This document shows, in pieces, positions 25,296-36,376 of a DNA stretch of 64,000 nt; the stretch's first letter is position 1; every line of letters starts with the position of its first letter. Source of the DNA: Phycomyces nitens. Lineage: Eukaryota > Mucoromycota > Mucoromycetes > Mucorales > Phycomycetaceae. A program made the position numbers and the translations under genes. The notes under the pieces were generated by a model, which was not told the origin of the DNA, made no database searches, and saw only the letters and a program-made list of their open reading frames with translations. The DNA is taken from NCBI GenBank assembly GCA_022702545.1, contig JAHRBC010000003.1, forward strand, positions 1,426,001 to 1,490,000, given 5' to 3'.

Positions 25296-28200
25296 ATGGA
25301 CGTTATTCAAGAGAATTCGTTTATTGGATATTGGTCCAAGCAGTCAAGTATTTACGCTGACAAGATATTTGCTCGCTACACTACTGGTGATCAAGATGCC
25401 TATGAACCCTACAAGAACCTTTCCTATGAGCAGGTTGACCGCATCTCAACAAATCTCGCATGTGAATGGAAGGAGGCTCTTCAAGGAATCAAAGCCGTGG
25501 GGTTCATAGATGACCACTCTGTATCCTACCTCTTGTCAATTTTGGCCATCATGAAACTTGATATACTTTTCATTGCCCTATCCCCTCGCAACTCACCGAG
25601 TGGAATCGCCAGTATACTCAAGAAATGCGACTCAAAGCTTATCATTACCTCCGAAAAGTACAACACTTTGGCAGACAATACAGCCAAAGAAATGGAAGGG
25701 TGCGGTATCATTACCTATGAGCCCATCGATATAGAGGGAATGTCAAACCAACCCCTCAATTCCCTTTACTGCAGAATTATACCTTCACAATCTGAAGCTA
25801 ATACTGAGAAGCCAGTTATTGTTATTCACAGGTAAATATGATATAAAAATCACTTGTTTTGAATGTGTTGTAAAAATATTTGTATAAAACCTAGTTCTGG
25901 TACAACTGGCCCCCCAAAGCCAATATTTATAAGCAATCGTTACCTGATAAATATGACACTATTCTTTCAAACATCATTCAACTACTCGTATCCAGAGATG
26001 CCATATAATTCATCAACCGTATTTCTTCTATCGACTCCACTGTAAGTCAGCCACATTGAAGCAAAAAAAAAATGACAAAACTAAGGGTGCATATGATTCT
26101 ATCCCACTTTTAATAGTTATCACCTATTTGGGCAATTAACGGTTTTTAGTAACATAAGGATAGGTGGCAGTATTGTTTTTTTGAGACAATTGCCCCCTTC
26201 TGCTAAAGAAGTAATTTTTGCACTCAAATATAACAAATGTACCATCACAGCCTTTCCGCCGTTAATATTGGAACAGCTATTGAATTACTGTAAAGAAGAA
26301 AATGATTTTTCTGCTTTGCAGCAGCCGAAGATAATGTTGTAAGCTATCTGATAATAATTGGTTCAATATATGAGACATCAGACCATACTAATATAACCCT
26401 GAATAGCATCGGAGGTGCACCTCTCAAGCAAGAACTAGGTGATTTTTGTCAAGCAAAACGAATAAATGTACGTACTGTGTATGGTAGTACAGGTATGAGT
26501 TTGGTATATTCCTTGCTTCTATTTATTTCATTTGGAGTCTAACACTATCCTATCGAATAGAGATAGGTGCGTTCATGGCAAGTAATCTGAGGCCTTTGAG
26601 CGATAAATGGAATTCCGTTAGAGTGACACCAACCATAAAAGATTATCATTCTTGGGAACCATATAACAGTGAACCAGGTCTATATCATCTGGTCATCAAG
26701 TCAAACAGCCCTTTTTCTGCAAACAACATATCCAACCGAGAAGACGGCCATTATAGTACAAACGACCTTTTTAAGGAGACCCCTCCAAATTCAGGATATT
26801 ACATATACTATGGAAGAATGGACGATATACTTGTCATGTAAGTTAAATCAAGTAGTTAAGGAATATTTAAGGCATGAGATTAATTTATATTTAATATAGG
26901 GAAAATGGAGAAAAGACAAATCCTTTACCCATCGAAGCAACTATTCGTCAGTGCCCTATTGTCCATCAGTGTGCCGTGTTTGGTCAAGGCTGCCAATGTA
27001 CTGGTGTTCTAGTCGAGCTCTCTCCTGATGAGTGTCAAAAGTATGCTCCAGATGAAATGGTGAACTTGGGTAAGAAAAGCAGCTACACAAGTGTGTACAA
27101 GTGTGTACGACTGTAGCTAACATGCTTTACTTAAAACAGTTTATTCAGCTGTCCAAAAAGCAAACAAGGAGGCTCCATCGCACAGCATGATTCTCAAGCA
27201 GATGATCAAAATCCTTCCCTTGAACAAGACCTTGCCAGCAACCGATAAAGGCACCATAGCACGCAAGAAGTCCAACGAGCAATACAAGGATATGATTGAC
27301 AAACTATATGAAGATTTCTTAACGGCGTCAACCAGTCTGGATAATTCATCAAATGACGCCTCAGAATGGTCTCCTGAAAAAGTTAAAATGTTTCTTATCG
27401 AGAGTGCTGCAGATGTCCTTGGCTTAACCCTCGCAGATCTCAAGGACACAACTCAGTCGCTTTTTGATCTTGGTCTTAATTCTCTCCTGTCTATCCAATT
27501 GCGTAACAGAATATCGCAGGCATTTGGTCCAATCTCGCAAAATTTCCTGTTCCAAAATCCAACCATTGATCAGATCCAGGAATCATTGTCTACAGGAAAT
27601 GTATCGGGGGCCACGACAATTGAAAAGAGCTTGAGCAAGACAGAGGAAATCCTGGATAGCTATTTGGAACGAGCCAGCAGAGATTTTGAAGTAGCCAAGA
27701 GTGCCTATATCCCAGGCCAAGAACAAGTAGTCTTGCTTACTGGTGCAACTGGATCCCTGGGATCATTCATGCTGTGCGACCTTCTCAAGTCTCCATGCGT
27801 CTCCAAAGTATACTGTCTCGTTCGGGGGAAAGAATCCGGAGCTCTCAACCGAATCTACCATGCATTCGAGAGTCGAAATCTCGATACATCTCTCTTGGAC
27901 ACATCAAAACTCGTTGCTCTTCCAATGAACCTCAATGACGAAAGACTAGGATTCTCTCAAGATTTCTATGCCAAGCTAAAGACAGAAGTCACAATCGTTC
28001 AGCACTGTGCATGGCTTCTTGACTTTAACCACCCGGTCGAACACTATGAAAAGGAATGTATCCAAGGTCTTTACAATTTGGTCAAGTTTTCGTATCACCA
28101 GACCAACCCTATCCATCTCCACTTTATATCGAGTATCAGTGCCAGTGCTGGGTGGGGAAGCGTCATTCCAGAATCGCCGTTGCCACGCAACACAAAGGTT

Positions 28201-28883
28201 GCAATGCCAATGGGATATGCCCAGTCAAAGTACATTGTCGAACACCTCTTCAACTATCTCACAAAGGAAAAGAAGCTGCCTTGTATTATTGAGCGTCTTG
28301 GCCAAGTCTGTGGTGATTCAATCAATGGAGTATGGAACACAAACGAACAATATCCACTCATGTTTGTTGGTGGTGGAAATATCATGAAAACAGTGAGTAT
28401 ACTATGGAATGGATCTATTATTTTGGTATTAAGCTTTGATGCTGTTAGATGCCCTCTATAGATATTAATGTTGATTGGATTCCTGTCAATTATGCATCAT
28501 CCTGTATTGTTGATATCATGATCAAGACGGCTGGGAAAGCTCTACCAGTAGAAGACTCTGTGTTTAACATTGTAAATCCTCAAACGGTTATGTGGACAGA
28601 CGTCCTAAATGCCATGAGACTCTGCGGTATGAAATTCAAGACAGTTACAATTGAAGAATGGATCACGCAATTGCGACAAGAGCAAGATATCCCGGCATTT
28701 AAGCTATTAGATTTTTATGAGAATAGCTTTAGAAATATTTCCGAGGCACAAGTATGGAGTACCAGCAAGTCAAGCTACCTTTGTCCATTTCTTAAAGATG
28801 TGCCTGCTTTTGATATCAATTTGCTTAGCAAATACATATCTTACTGGAAATCTGTTGGGTTTTATAAGGAGATCTCAAAGTAG
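25296..28883 (+). CDS. A-T-R reductase (NRPS-like), tandem copy 3
   Basis: Exons 25296-25831, 25895-26041, 26117-26338, 26407-26492, 26561-26837, 26900-27069, 27140-28392 and 28449-28883 give 1,041 residues. SSGTTGPPKP (A3), YGSTE (A5), YYGRMDD then NGEKTNP, Ser594 in LGLNSLLS, GATGSLG at 681-687 and YAQSK at 839-843 are all present. Exon 1 is nearly the same as in copy 4, and introns 5 and 6 match copy 4. The 3' end does not: intron 7 (28393-28448) is identical base for base to that of copy 2, and exon 8 follows copy 2 until about 28673. All introns here use GT. The usual TGD of the A7 motif is TND (YSTNDLF). Confidence 0.85.
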
Positions 28884-29624
28884 AATTGGCACTTGGATTA
28901 TCTTGATATATTATTCCTGTTGCCTGGGAAAATATATTTACTCTTAAAATAAAATATTGATGTACTGTATATTGAAGCCCTATATATATACCAGACATTA
29001 TCTTAAAAGTCTTCCATGCTTCTCATCTTGACCAACGAAATTTAATTGGTATTAAAGGAGCAGATGGATGTTAAGTATTTATTGTGTGTGGTATAATAAG
29101 CATATACTTACCGAACTTGGTATTTTACAATATAAGATTCAAGTCAAAGTTTCTTTATTAACCCACCTGATCGTTTAACCGATCATACAGGTTATAACAG
29201 GATGGTAAAATACGTATAATTGTTAGTTATAGGCGATAAACGCAATATAGTTTATCAAATTACCCAGTTGTAGCATGGTCTCAAGTATGAAAGAATTCAA
29301 CCGACACGAGACTAGAGATTCTGGGTGTGTATTATTCTAAAATTATACATACATATAATTGAAAATTAATTAAAATTTTATTAGCAGAAACAGCTCACTG
29401 CTTTTTTAATATGCCAATAAATTAAACAATAGTTTATAAACAAGGCACTTTGACAAGGTGTATATATATGTATGGTTATATGGTTATATAGATATCATAG
29501 AAAACACTCGACTTATTATGAATTAATAGATTCGAGCATCCCTTATATGTTGGATTTGAAAATTATTGTAGAATGAAGAAGTAGACCATTCCTTTAGATT
29601 GATCTTAGATTATGATATAGATCA

Positions 29625-29805
29625 AACAAAGTCCGGGTAATTTGATTAGGGCCTCGAAAATTAAAATCCTTATTTAGGTATATTATACTTTATTTTGCCA
29701 ATTATAGATATAATCCCAAATGTCAATGACGTTACAGAAACCAAACCAGGTAGAATATTTGGGAGTAAACATTTATTAGCTGGAACTGAAACAATTGGCA
29801 TCCAA
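29625..29805 (+). promoter_or_regulatory. Conserved upstream block of copy 4
   Basis: This is the counterpart of 24590-24770. Best-conserved parts are CCGGGT, TTGATTAGGGC and TCGAAAATTAAAA. It lies about 700 bases before the ATG, nearly the same distance as in copy 3. No such block was seen upstream of copies 1 and 2. Confidence 0.45.
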
Positions 29806-30290
29806 AGACAAGCGGATTTTTGTAATTTCTCTAGCGGGTGATATGCATTAAATAGACACTCTTTACAAAGACAAATATATTTGTATAATTCTCAAATGCT
29901 GTACTAAAGTAGAGCTATTGAGCTATTAGTACCAGAAATCACAGCTTAATTGAACCATCCTGTCCACAACAAACCACAACTATCAACCATGTAAAATTGT
30001 CGTGCTTAATAAATGTTTGGTCGGCATACCCTGGGATTAAATACAACTCGCAAAAACGATTACTCCCTCCAAGCGACGATAACCCAAGCTATGAAAAATC
30101 TCCTTTGTAGGTTTTCTCCGAAGACGCCTATCGTTTCCGAGATTCCAACACCAAGGGGGCGTGCGCGTATAATGCATGTAAAAATGAATTTATCCGGTCA
30201 TTGTATACTGCAGGTATCCTTTAAGACTGTTGTAAAGTATATTCATTATAATGCTTTTAATTGTTTTCCCAGGGCCATTTTTGGATCAAG

Positions 30291-30299
30291 TATATAAAG
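30291..30299 (+). promoter_or_regulatory. Likely TATA box for A-T-R copy 4
   Basis: TATATAAAG stands 67 bases before the ATG at 30366, a fitting distance for a fungal core promoter with a short leader. This supports the downstream ATG (MHTDQENSF) over the in-frame ATG at 30303, whose extra residues have no match in copy 3. Confidence 0.5.
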
Positions 30300-30365
30300 A
30301 CCATGGCCAACACTCGTTTATTAATTATTCAAACATCTCTCTTATTATATACAGTCGAATACACT

Positions 30366-33300
30366 ATGCATACTGATCAAGAAAACTCGTTCATTGGATA
30401 TTGGTCCAAGCAGTCAAGTATTTACGCTGACAAGATATTTGCTCGCTACACTACTGGTGATCAAGATGCCTATGAGCCCTACAAGAACCTTTCCTATGAA
30501 CAGGTTGACCGTATTTCAACAAATCTCGCATGTGAATGGAAGGAGGCTCTTCAAGGAATCAAAGCCGTGGGGTTCATTGGCGACCACTCTGTGTCCTACC
30601 TCTTGTCAATCTTGGCCATCATGAAACTTGATATACTTTTCATTGCCCTATCCCCTCGCAACTCACCAAGTGGAATCGCCAGTATACTCAAGAAATGCGA
30701 CTCAAAGCTTATCATTACCTCTGAAAAATACAACACTTTGGCAGACAACACAGCCAAAGAAATGGAAGAGTGCGGCGTTTTTACCTATGAGCCCATCGAT
30801 ATAGAGATCATGGCAAACCAACCTCTCGATCCTCTTTCTCGCGAGGTTATTCCTTCCCAAGCTGACCCCGTCCTCGAGAAGCCTGTTATGGTTATTCATA
30901 GGTAAGTCTAATAATTAAATTACTTTCTTTGAGGTTATATTGATTATATCTTTACAACGAAATAGCTCTGGAACAACTGGCTTCCCAAAACCAATTTTAT
31001 TGAGCAACCGTTATATGAAGAATATGGTCTTTTTCTTTAAAACTGCTTTTTCTGGTTCGTCTCCATCTATGGGACATAAATCATCAGATGTATTCCTTCC
31101 ATCGGTTCCACTGTAAGTAAAACCAGCTTGTTATATAAACAATAGCAAAACTAAATGTCTCTTCTTTTATCACACTTTTAATAGCTTTCACCTATTTGGG
31201 CAAGTTTCGGTGTTTAGTAACATATGTATTGGAGCCAGTGCTGTCTTTATGAGACAGTTGCCCCCTTCTATGCAGGAAGTCATTTTTGCACTAAAGTCAA
31301 ACAAGTGCACCATCGCCACCTTCCCCCCATTGGTTTTGGAACAACTTTTGGACTATTGCAAAGAAAATGACGATTTCTCGGCTTTGCAGCAACTTAAATT
31401 AGCAGTGTAAGTCATTTATACCTTGACATATTAGACATTGAATTACAAACTAATATTATTCTTGATAGTTTTGGAGGTGCACCTCTCAAGCAAGAAATCG
31501 GAGACTTTTGTAAATCCAAAGGAATCAATACTCAAAGCGCATATGGCAGTACAGGTATGTTGCTAATATGTTACTTGATCATCGTTTACTTATTGTCTTT
31601 TTTCCATTGCTGTCTCGTAAAGAAATCGGTCCATTCATGACCAGCATTTTGGATCCTTCCAACAATGAATGGAGTTCCCTAAGAGTTATACCAACCGCAA
31701 AAGATTGTCATTCTTGGGAACCATATCACGATGAGCCAGGTCTATACCATCTGGTCATCAAGTCCAATAGCCCTTTTTCTGCAAACAACATATCCAACCG
31801 AGAAGACGGCCATTATAGTACAAACGACCTTTTTAAGGAGACCCCTCCAAATTCAGGATATTACATATACTATGGAAGAATGGACGATACACTTGTCATG
31901 TAAGTTAAAGCAAGTAGTTAAGAAATATTTAAGGCATGAGCTTAATTTATATTTAATATAGGGAAAATGGAGAAAAGACAAATCCTTTACCCATCGAAGC
32001 AACTATTCGCCAGTGCCCTATTGTTCATCAGTGCGCCGTGTTTGGTCAAGGCCGCCAATGTACTGGTGTTTTGGTCGAGCTCTCTCTTGATGAGTGCCAA
32101 AAGTATGCCCCAGATGAAATGTTGGATTTAGGTAAGAAAGGCAGCTATACGAGTGTGTACGACTGCAGCTAACATGCTTCACTTAAAACAGTTTATTCAG
32201 CTGTCCAAAAGGCAAACAAGGAAGCTCCATCGCACAGCATGATTCTCAAGCAGATGATCAAAATCCTTCCATTGAACAAGACCTTGCCAGCAACCGATAA
32301 AGGCACCATAGCACGCAAGAAGTCCAACGAGCAATACAAGGATATTATTGACAAACTCTATGAAGAGTTCCTAACGGTGCCAACCAGTTTGGATAATTCA
32401 TCAAATGACGCCTCAGAATGGTCTCCTGAAAAAGTTAAAATGTTTCTTATCGAGAGTACTGCAGATGTCCTTGGCTTAACCCTCGCAGATCTCAAGGACA
32501 CAACTCAGTCGCTTTTTGATCTTGGTCTTAATTCTCTCCTGTCTATCCAATTGCGTAACAGAATATCGCAGGCATTTGGTCCAATCTCGCAAAATTTCCT
32601 GTTCCAAAATCCAACCATCAATCAGATACAGGAATCATTATCTACAGGAAATGTATCGGGGGCCACGACAATTGAAAAGAGCTTGAGCAAAACAGAGGAA
32701 ATCCTGGATAGCTATTTGGAACGAGCCAGCAGAGATTTTGAAGTAGCCAAGAGTGCCTATATCCCAGGCCAAGAACAAGTAGTCTTGCTTACTGGTGCAA
32801 CTGGATCCCTGGGATCATTCATGCTGTGCGACCTTCTCAAGTCTCCGTGCGTCTCCAAAGTATACTGTCTCGTTCGGGGGAAAGAATCCGGAGCTCTCAA
32901 CCGAATCTACCATGCATTCGAGAGTCGAAATCTCGATACATCTCTCTTGGACACATCAAAACTCGTTGCTCTTCCAATGAACCTCAATGACGAAAGACTA
33001 GGATTCTCTCAAGATTTCTATGCCAAGCTAAAGACAGAAGTCACAATCGTTCAGCACTGTGCATGGCTTCTTGACTTTAACCACCCGGTCGAACACTATG
33101 AAAAGGAATGTATCCAAGGTCTTTACAATTTGGTCAAGTTTTCTTATCACCAGACCAACCCTATCCATCTCCACTTTATATCGAGTATCAGTGCCAGTGC
33201 TGGGTGGGGAAGCGTCATTCCAGAATCGCCGTTGCCACGCAACACAAAGGTTGCAATGCCAATGGGATATGCCCAGTCAAAGTACATTGTCGAACACCTC

Positions 33301-33926
33301 TTCAACTATCTCACAAAGGAAAAGAAGCTGCCTTGTATTATTGAGCGTCTTGGTCAAGTCTGTGGCGATTCAGTCAATGGAGTATGGAACACAAACGAAC
33401 AATATCCACTCATGTTTGTTGGTGGTGGAAACATCATGAAAATAGTAAGTTTAATTTCTTTTTTTTTTACTATATTCATACTTACATATCCATTTGATAG
33501 ATGCCTAACCTGGATACTATCATTGACTGGATTCCTATTGATCATGCTGCTTCATCCATTGTCGACATAATGCTCAAGACCAGTGACAATCCTGCATCTG
33601 TGGAGGAATCAGTATATCATATTGTAAACCCTCATAGAGTGTCATGGAAGGATATATTGGAAGCAATGAAAGAATCTGGCATGACATTTGAAACCGTATC
33701 GGCCAAGCAATGGGTCGATGAACTTGCAAAAGACGATAAGAACCCTGCTTTTAAGCTCATGTCATTCTATGAAAACAATCTCAACGATTCTTTCAAGATG
33801 CCAATCTGGGATACCGAAAAGACGATTTCCTTGAGTCCTGTCATTGATCAATCTCCTGTTTTTGACAACAATCTCTTTAGCAAGTACATCTTGCATTGGA
33901 AGTCTGTGGATTTCTACAAGGAGTAA
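30366..33926 (+). CDS. A-T-R reductase (NRPS-like), tandem copy 4
   Basis: Exons 30366-30901, 30966-31112, 31185-31406, 31469-31554, 31623-31899, 31962-32131, 32192-33444 and 33501-33926 give 1,038 residues. It carries SSGTTGFPKP, YGSTE, YSTNDLF, YYGRMDD, NGEKTNP, LPATDKGT, LGLNSLLS (Ser594), GATGSLG (681-687) and YAQSK (Tyr839, Lys843). It is the closest relative of copy 3 through exon 7, with exon 1 of identical length. Its last exon, however, begins MPNLDTIIDWIP and follows the AASSIVDIMLKTS form of copy 1 rather than copy 3. AATAAA-like signals follow the stop near 33950. Presumably cytosolic; no targeting signal is visible. Confidence 0.85.
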
Positions 33927-35569
33927 ATTAGATACCTAGAAAATATTAAATAAATTTAAATAAAATATCTTGAAATGAATAAATATGTATATCAAATCAT
34001 CAACATATTCCATGAGTGGTAAAAAAAAAACAAGCCAAGTGACAAAGACTCGCAAATATAATATATTAAGAAACGGGTGTTTATTTTATACTCGAGCAAT
34101 TACCAATGAAAGCGCATTTTCTTTTATTAATATTATAGAGTCTATCTTCTAATGAAAAATAGCTATGCTGAATAGTGAAGATACTACAATGCTTCTCTAA
34201 TAGTGCATGTCGTTTACTGATATTTAAATTATATCCTCTTTTATAAATTTATAGGGTATAAAGATCTTGCTCAAATGCATACCCAACTGAAAAATAATCA
34301 ATTATTATAATAAAACGGTAGATTGGGTACCATTATACTATAATTTTTAATAGTGTTCCAATATTTTGTACATGCATATGTACACCAAGCTATATGATGT
34401 GTTGTATACTTGAGAATAGGTATCTGATTTTAATAAAATATACAGTACGGTCTAGGGTTATACCGGTTGATATGTATGTATTTTACATTAAGCTTTCAAA
34501 TATACTTTGTCCTCGGCCAAAAGTTTATTTCTCGTCAATGCTTTAATTGTTTTACAAGAGAGATATACTAGTTAGTAGCTTACCAAGGCTAATTCTTTTT
34601 CGAATATGTAAATGTATTTATAAGTACAGTGTTAAATACAGCTGCTCCTAATATTTTTGGCTTAAACAAAGTAGAAATACTATAAGCGGATAAATATATT
34701 GTAGTATACGTATATACAAACATGTTGACAAAATCACGTCAATAACAAATACACTCCAAGGGACTATCATTTATGAGAATTCAGCGTACACTATAAACCA
34801 AATCTGTACCTCTATTGATACTTTACCCACTATTTATTCTTTACTTTCTCTCACTAAAACAAGGGCTTTTGATCTCTTGTTGGTTTGGGTTCAAGTCAAC
34901 TTTTTGAAGATTCTATAAATACTCTTTCGATTGACATGAATTCCAGGCTACAAATGTCAAAGATATTGGTAATTCTACGGAATATATAGTGTGTTTAAAT
35001 TACAACTTGGATGATATTAATAGCCTGTGGATTAGAGTATGGAAGGAAGAGTTCATTTCCGATCCTAAATGTTACCCAAGCTGACAAGTGAGAATTCTAG
35101 ACTAAAATTTACCCACAAATTCGGAATCGAGACTATTCTATATGTCTTTATTCTTTTCTTTTATGAACTTTGAACATAGCAATCACTGGTATTTATAAGT
35201 TGGTTGTCTGTATTGACATTGATATGAGAAACATTTTCTGGGATCATTAAAGCTATTTCAGTATGTTTCTTATTCAGGTCCACCTATTCAACGTGTCTGT
35301 GAACGGACCGATTCTTGATCAATTCATTGGACGACAAACGTGTCTGTGCTTGGCTTCGAGACTGGGTTTATTTATTTTTTTATAGAAAAAAAAAGTCTCG
35401 ACCATTCTATTTTTGGTAACAGCCATTTTTCACTATTTATTTTTATATATATATTTTTCACTGATTATTATTAGAGCGCCTAGGAAATTATTATCTATGG
35501 ATTTTTATGTATAAATACTCGAGCTGTCATTAATTTTACCACCTTATTCACTATCAATACCACACAAAT
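33927..35569. other. AT-rich intergenic region after the array
   Basis: About 1.6 kb with no open frame worth calling. It marks the right border of the tandem array; no fifth copy or fragment of one was seen here. Confidence 0.6.
35510..35517 (+). promoter_or_regulatory. Likely TATA box of the acetyltransferase gene
   Basis: TATAAATA sits 53 bases before the ATG at 35570 and is followed by a C/A-rich leader without upstream ATGs. Confidence 0.5.
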
Positions 35570-36376
35570 ATGTCTGTTGCTCCAATGCCCATGGACGACC
35601 GTAAAATCAGTCGCAAACTGACCGTCAATACCAACCAAACACAAATCAACATTCGGCCTATCATCAAAGGTTTGTAGACATTCGGATGATTCGATAGCGT
35701 ATTAACTCTAATTTCCATAGGTGCAATTAAAGAAGGTGCACAGACGTTGAAAGAGGCCTATTTACAAAACTCCATTTTTGAATGGTGTGGCTTCAAGGTC
35801 GATAAAGAAAAGCAATCCAGGTTCCTCTATACGCTATTCAAGCAGGTTATCAACAAAGCGTCTCTCCAAAGCCGTGACTTTGCTGTCCAGGCTGAAGGGT
35901 GCAAGGGTATCATGGTATGGACGACCAATACTCAGGGCCACCCATGGCCATATCTGCTTGGTACTGCCAAACTTGCCCGTCTGATCGGCTGGCCAGCTGC
36001 TCTTAAAGCAACGCTTAGGCTTCAGCCGGCGATTGATAAGATGCGAAGAAAGGCGATCTCAAAATATGAAAGATGTTTGACTATCGGGTATATTGGTGTG
36101 CTGCCCCAAGAACAGCGTAAAGGCCTCGGTTCTGCATTACTTCAATATGCTCTCGAGAGAGCCGATATATCCCATTATGCTGTACTGGCTGAAATCACAG
36201 ACCAAAGGGCAATTCCGTTTTTTGAAACCCATGGGTTCAAGATCGAGGAAAAGACATATATCAACAAACGCCAAGACCTTCCTGTGATATTGATGGTCCG
36301 TACGCCTATCAAGTCTGGTGAACCACAACCTCTCCACATTAGACCTGGTCGCCGGGATTCAAATTATCTACTCTAA
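35570..36376 (+). CDS. GNAT-family N-acetyltransferase
   Basis: Two exons (35570-35669 and 35721-36376) give 251 residues starting MSVAPMPMDDRK. The acetyl-CoA binding motif A is clear at about residues 158-172: IGVLPQEQRKGLGSALL, with the QRKGLGS pyrophosphate loop. It is followed by LAEITDQRAIPFFETHGF, the usual C-terminal strand-helix of the fold. The length and layout resemble fungal small-molecule acetyltransferases rather than histone or ribosomal ones, but the substrate cannot be read from sequence. It lies 1.6 kb downstream of the A-T-R array on the same strand. A role in modifying an amine product of that array is possible but is only a neighbourhood guess; the gene has its own promoter. 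Confidence 0.85.

Larger units (their letters stand above)
28884..30365. other. Intergenic region between A-T-R copies 3 and 4
   Basis: About 1.5 kb, AT-rich. It holds the block related to the copy 3 upstream region and a TATA-like site. The frame at 30013-30297 (+) has no family likeness or conserved counterpart upstream of copy 3 and is not called. Confidence 0.55.

Noticed and set aside
30013..30297. 94-codon plus-strand frame upstream of A-T-R copy 4
   Set aside because: No counterpart upstream of copy 3 despite the related spacer, and no recognisable features.
30261..30365. N-terminal extension of A-T-R copy 4
   Set aside because: Contains the probable TATA box and has no match in the other copies; the start at 30366 aligns with them.
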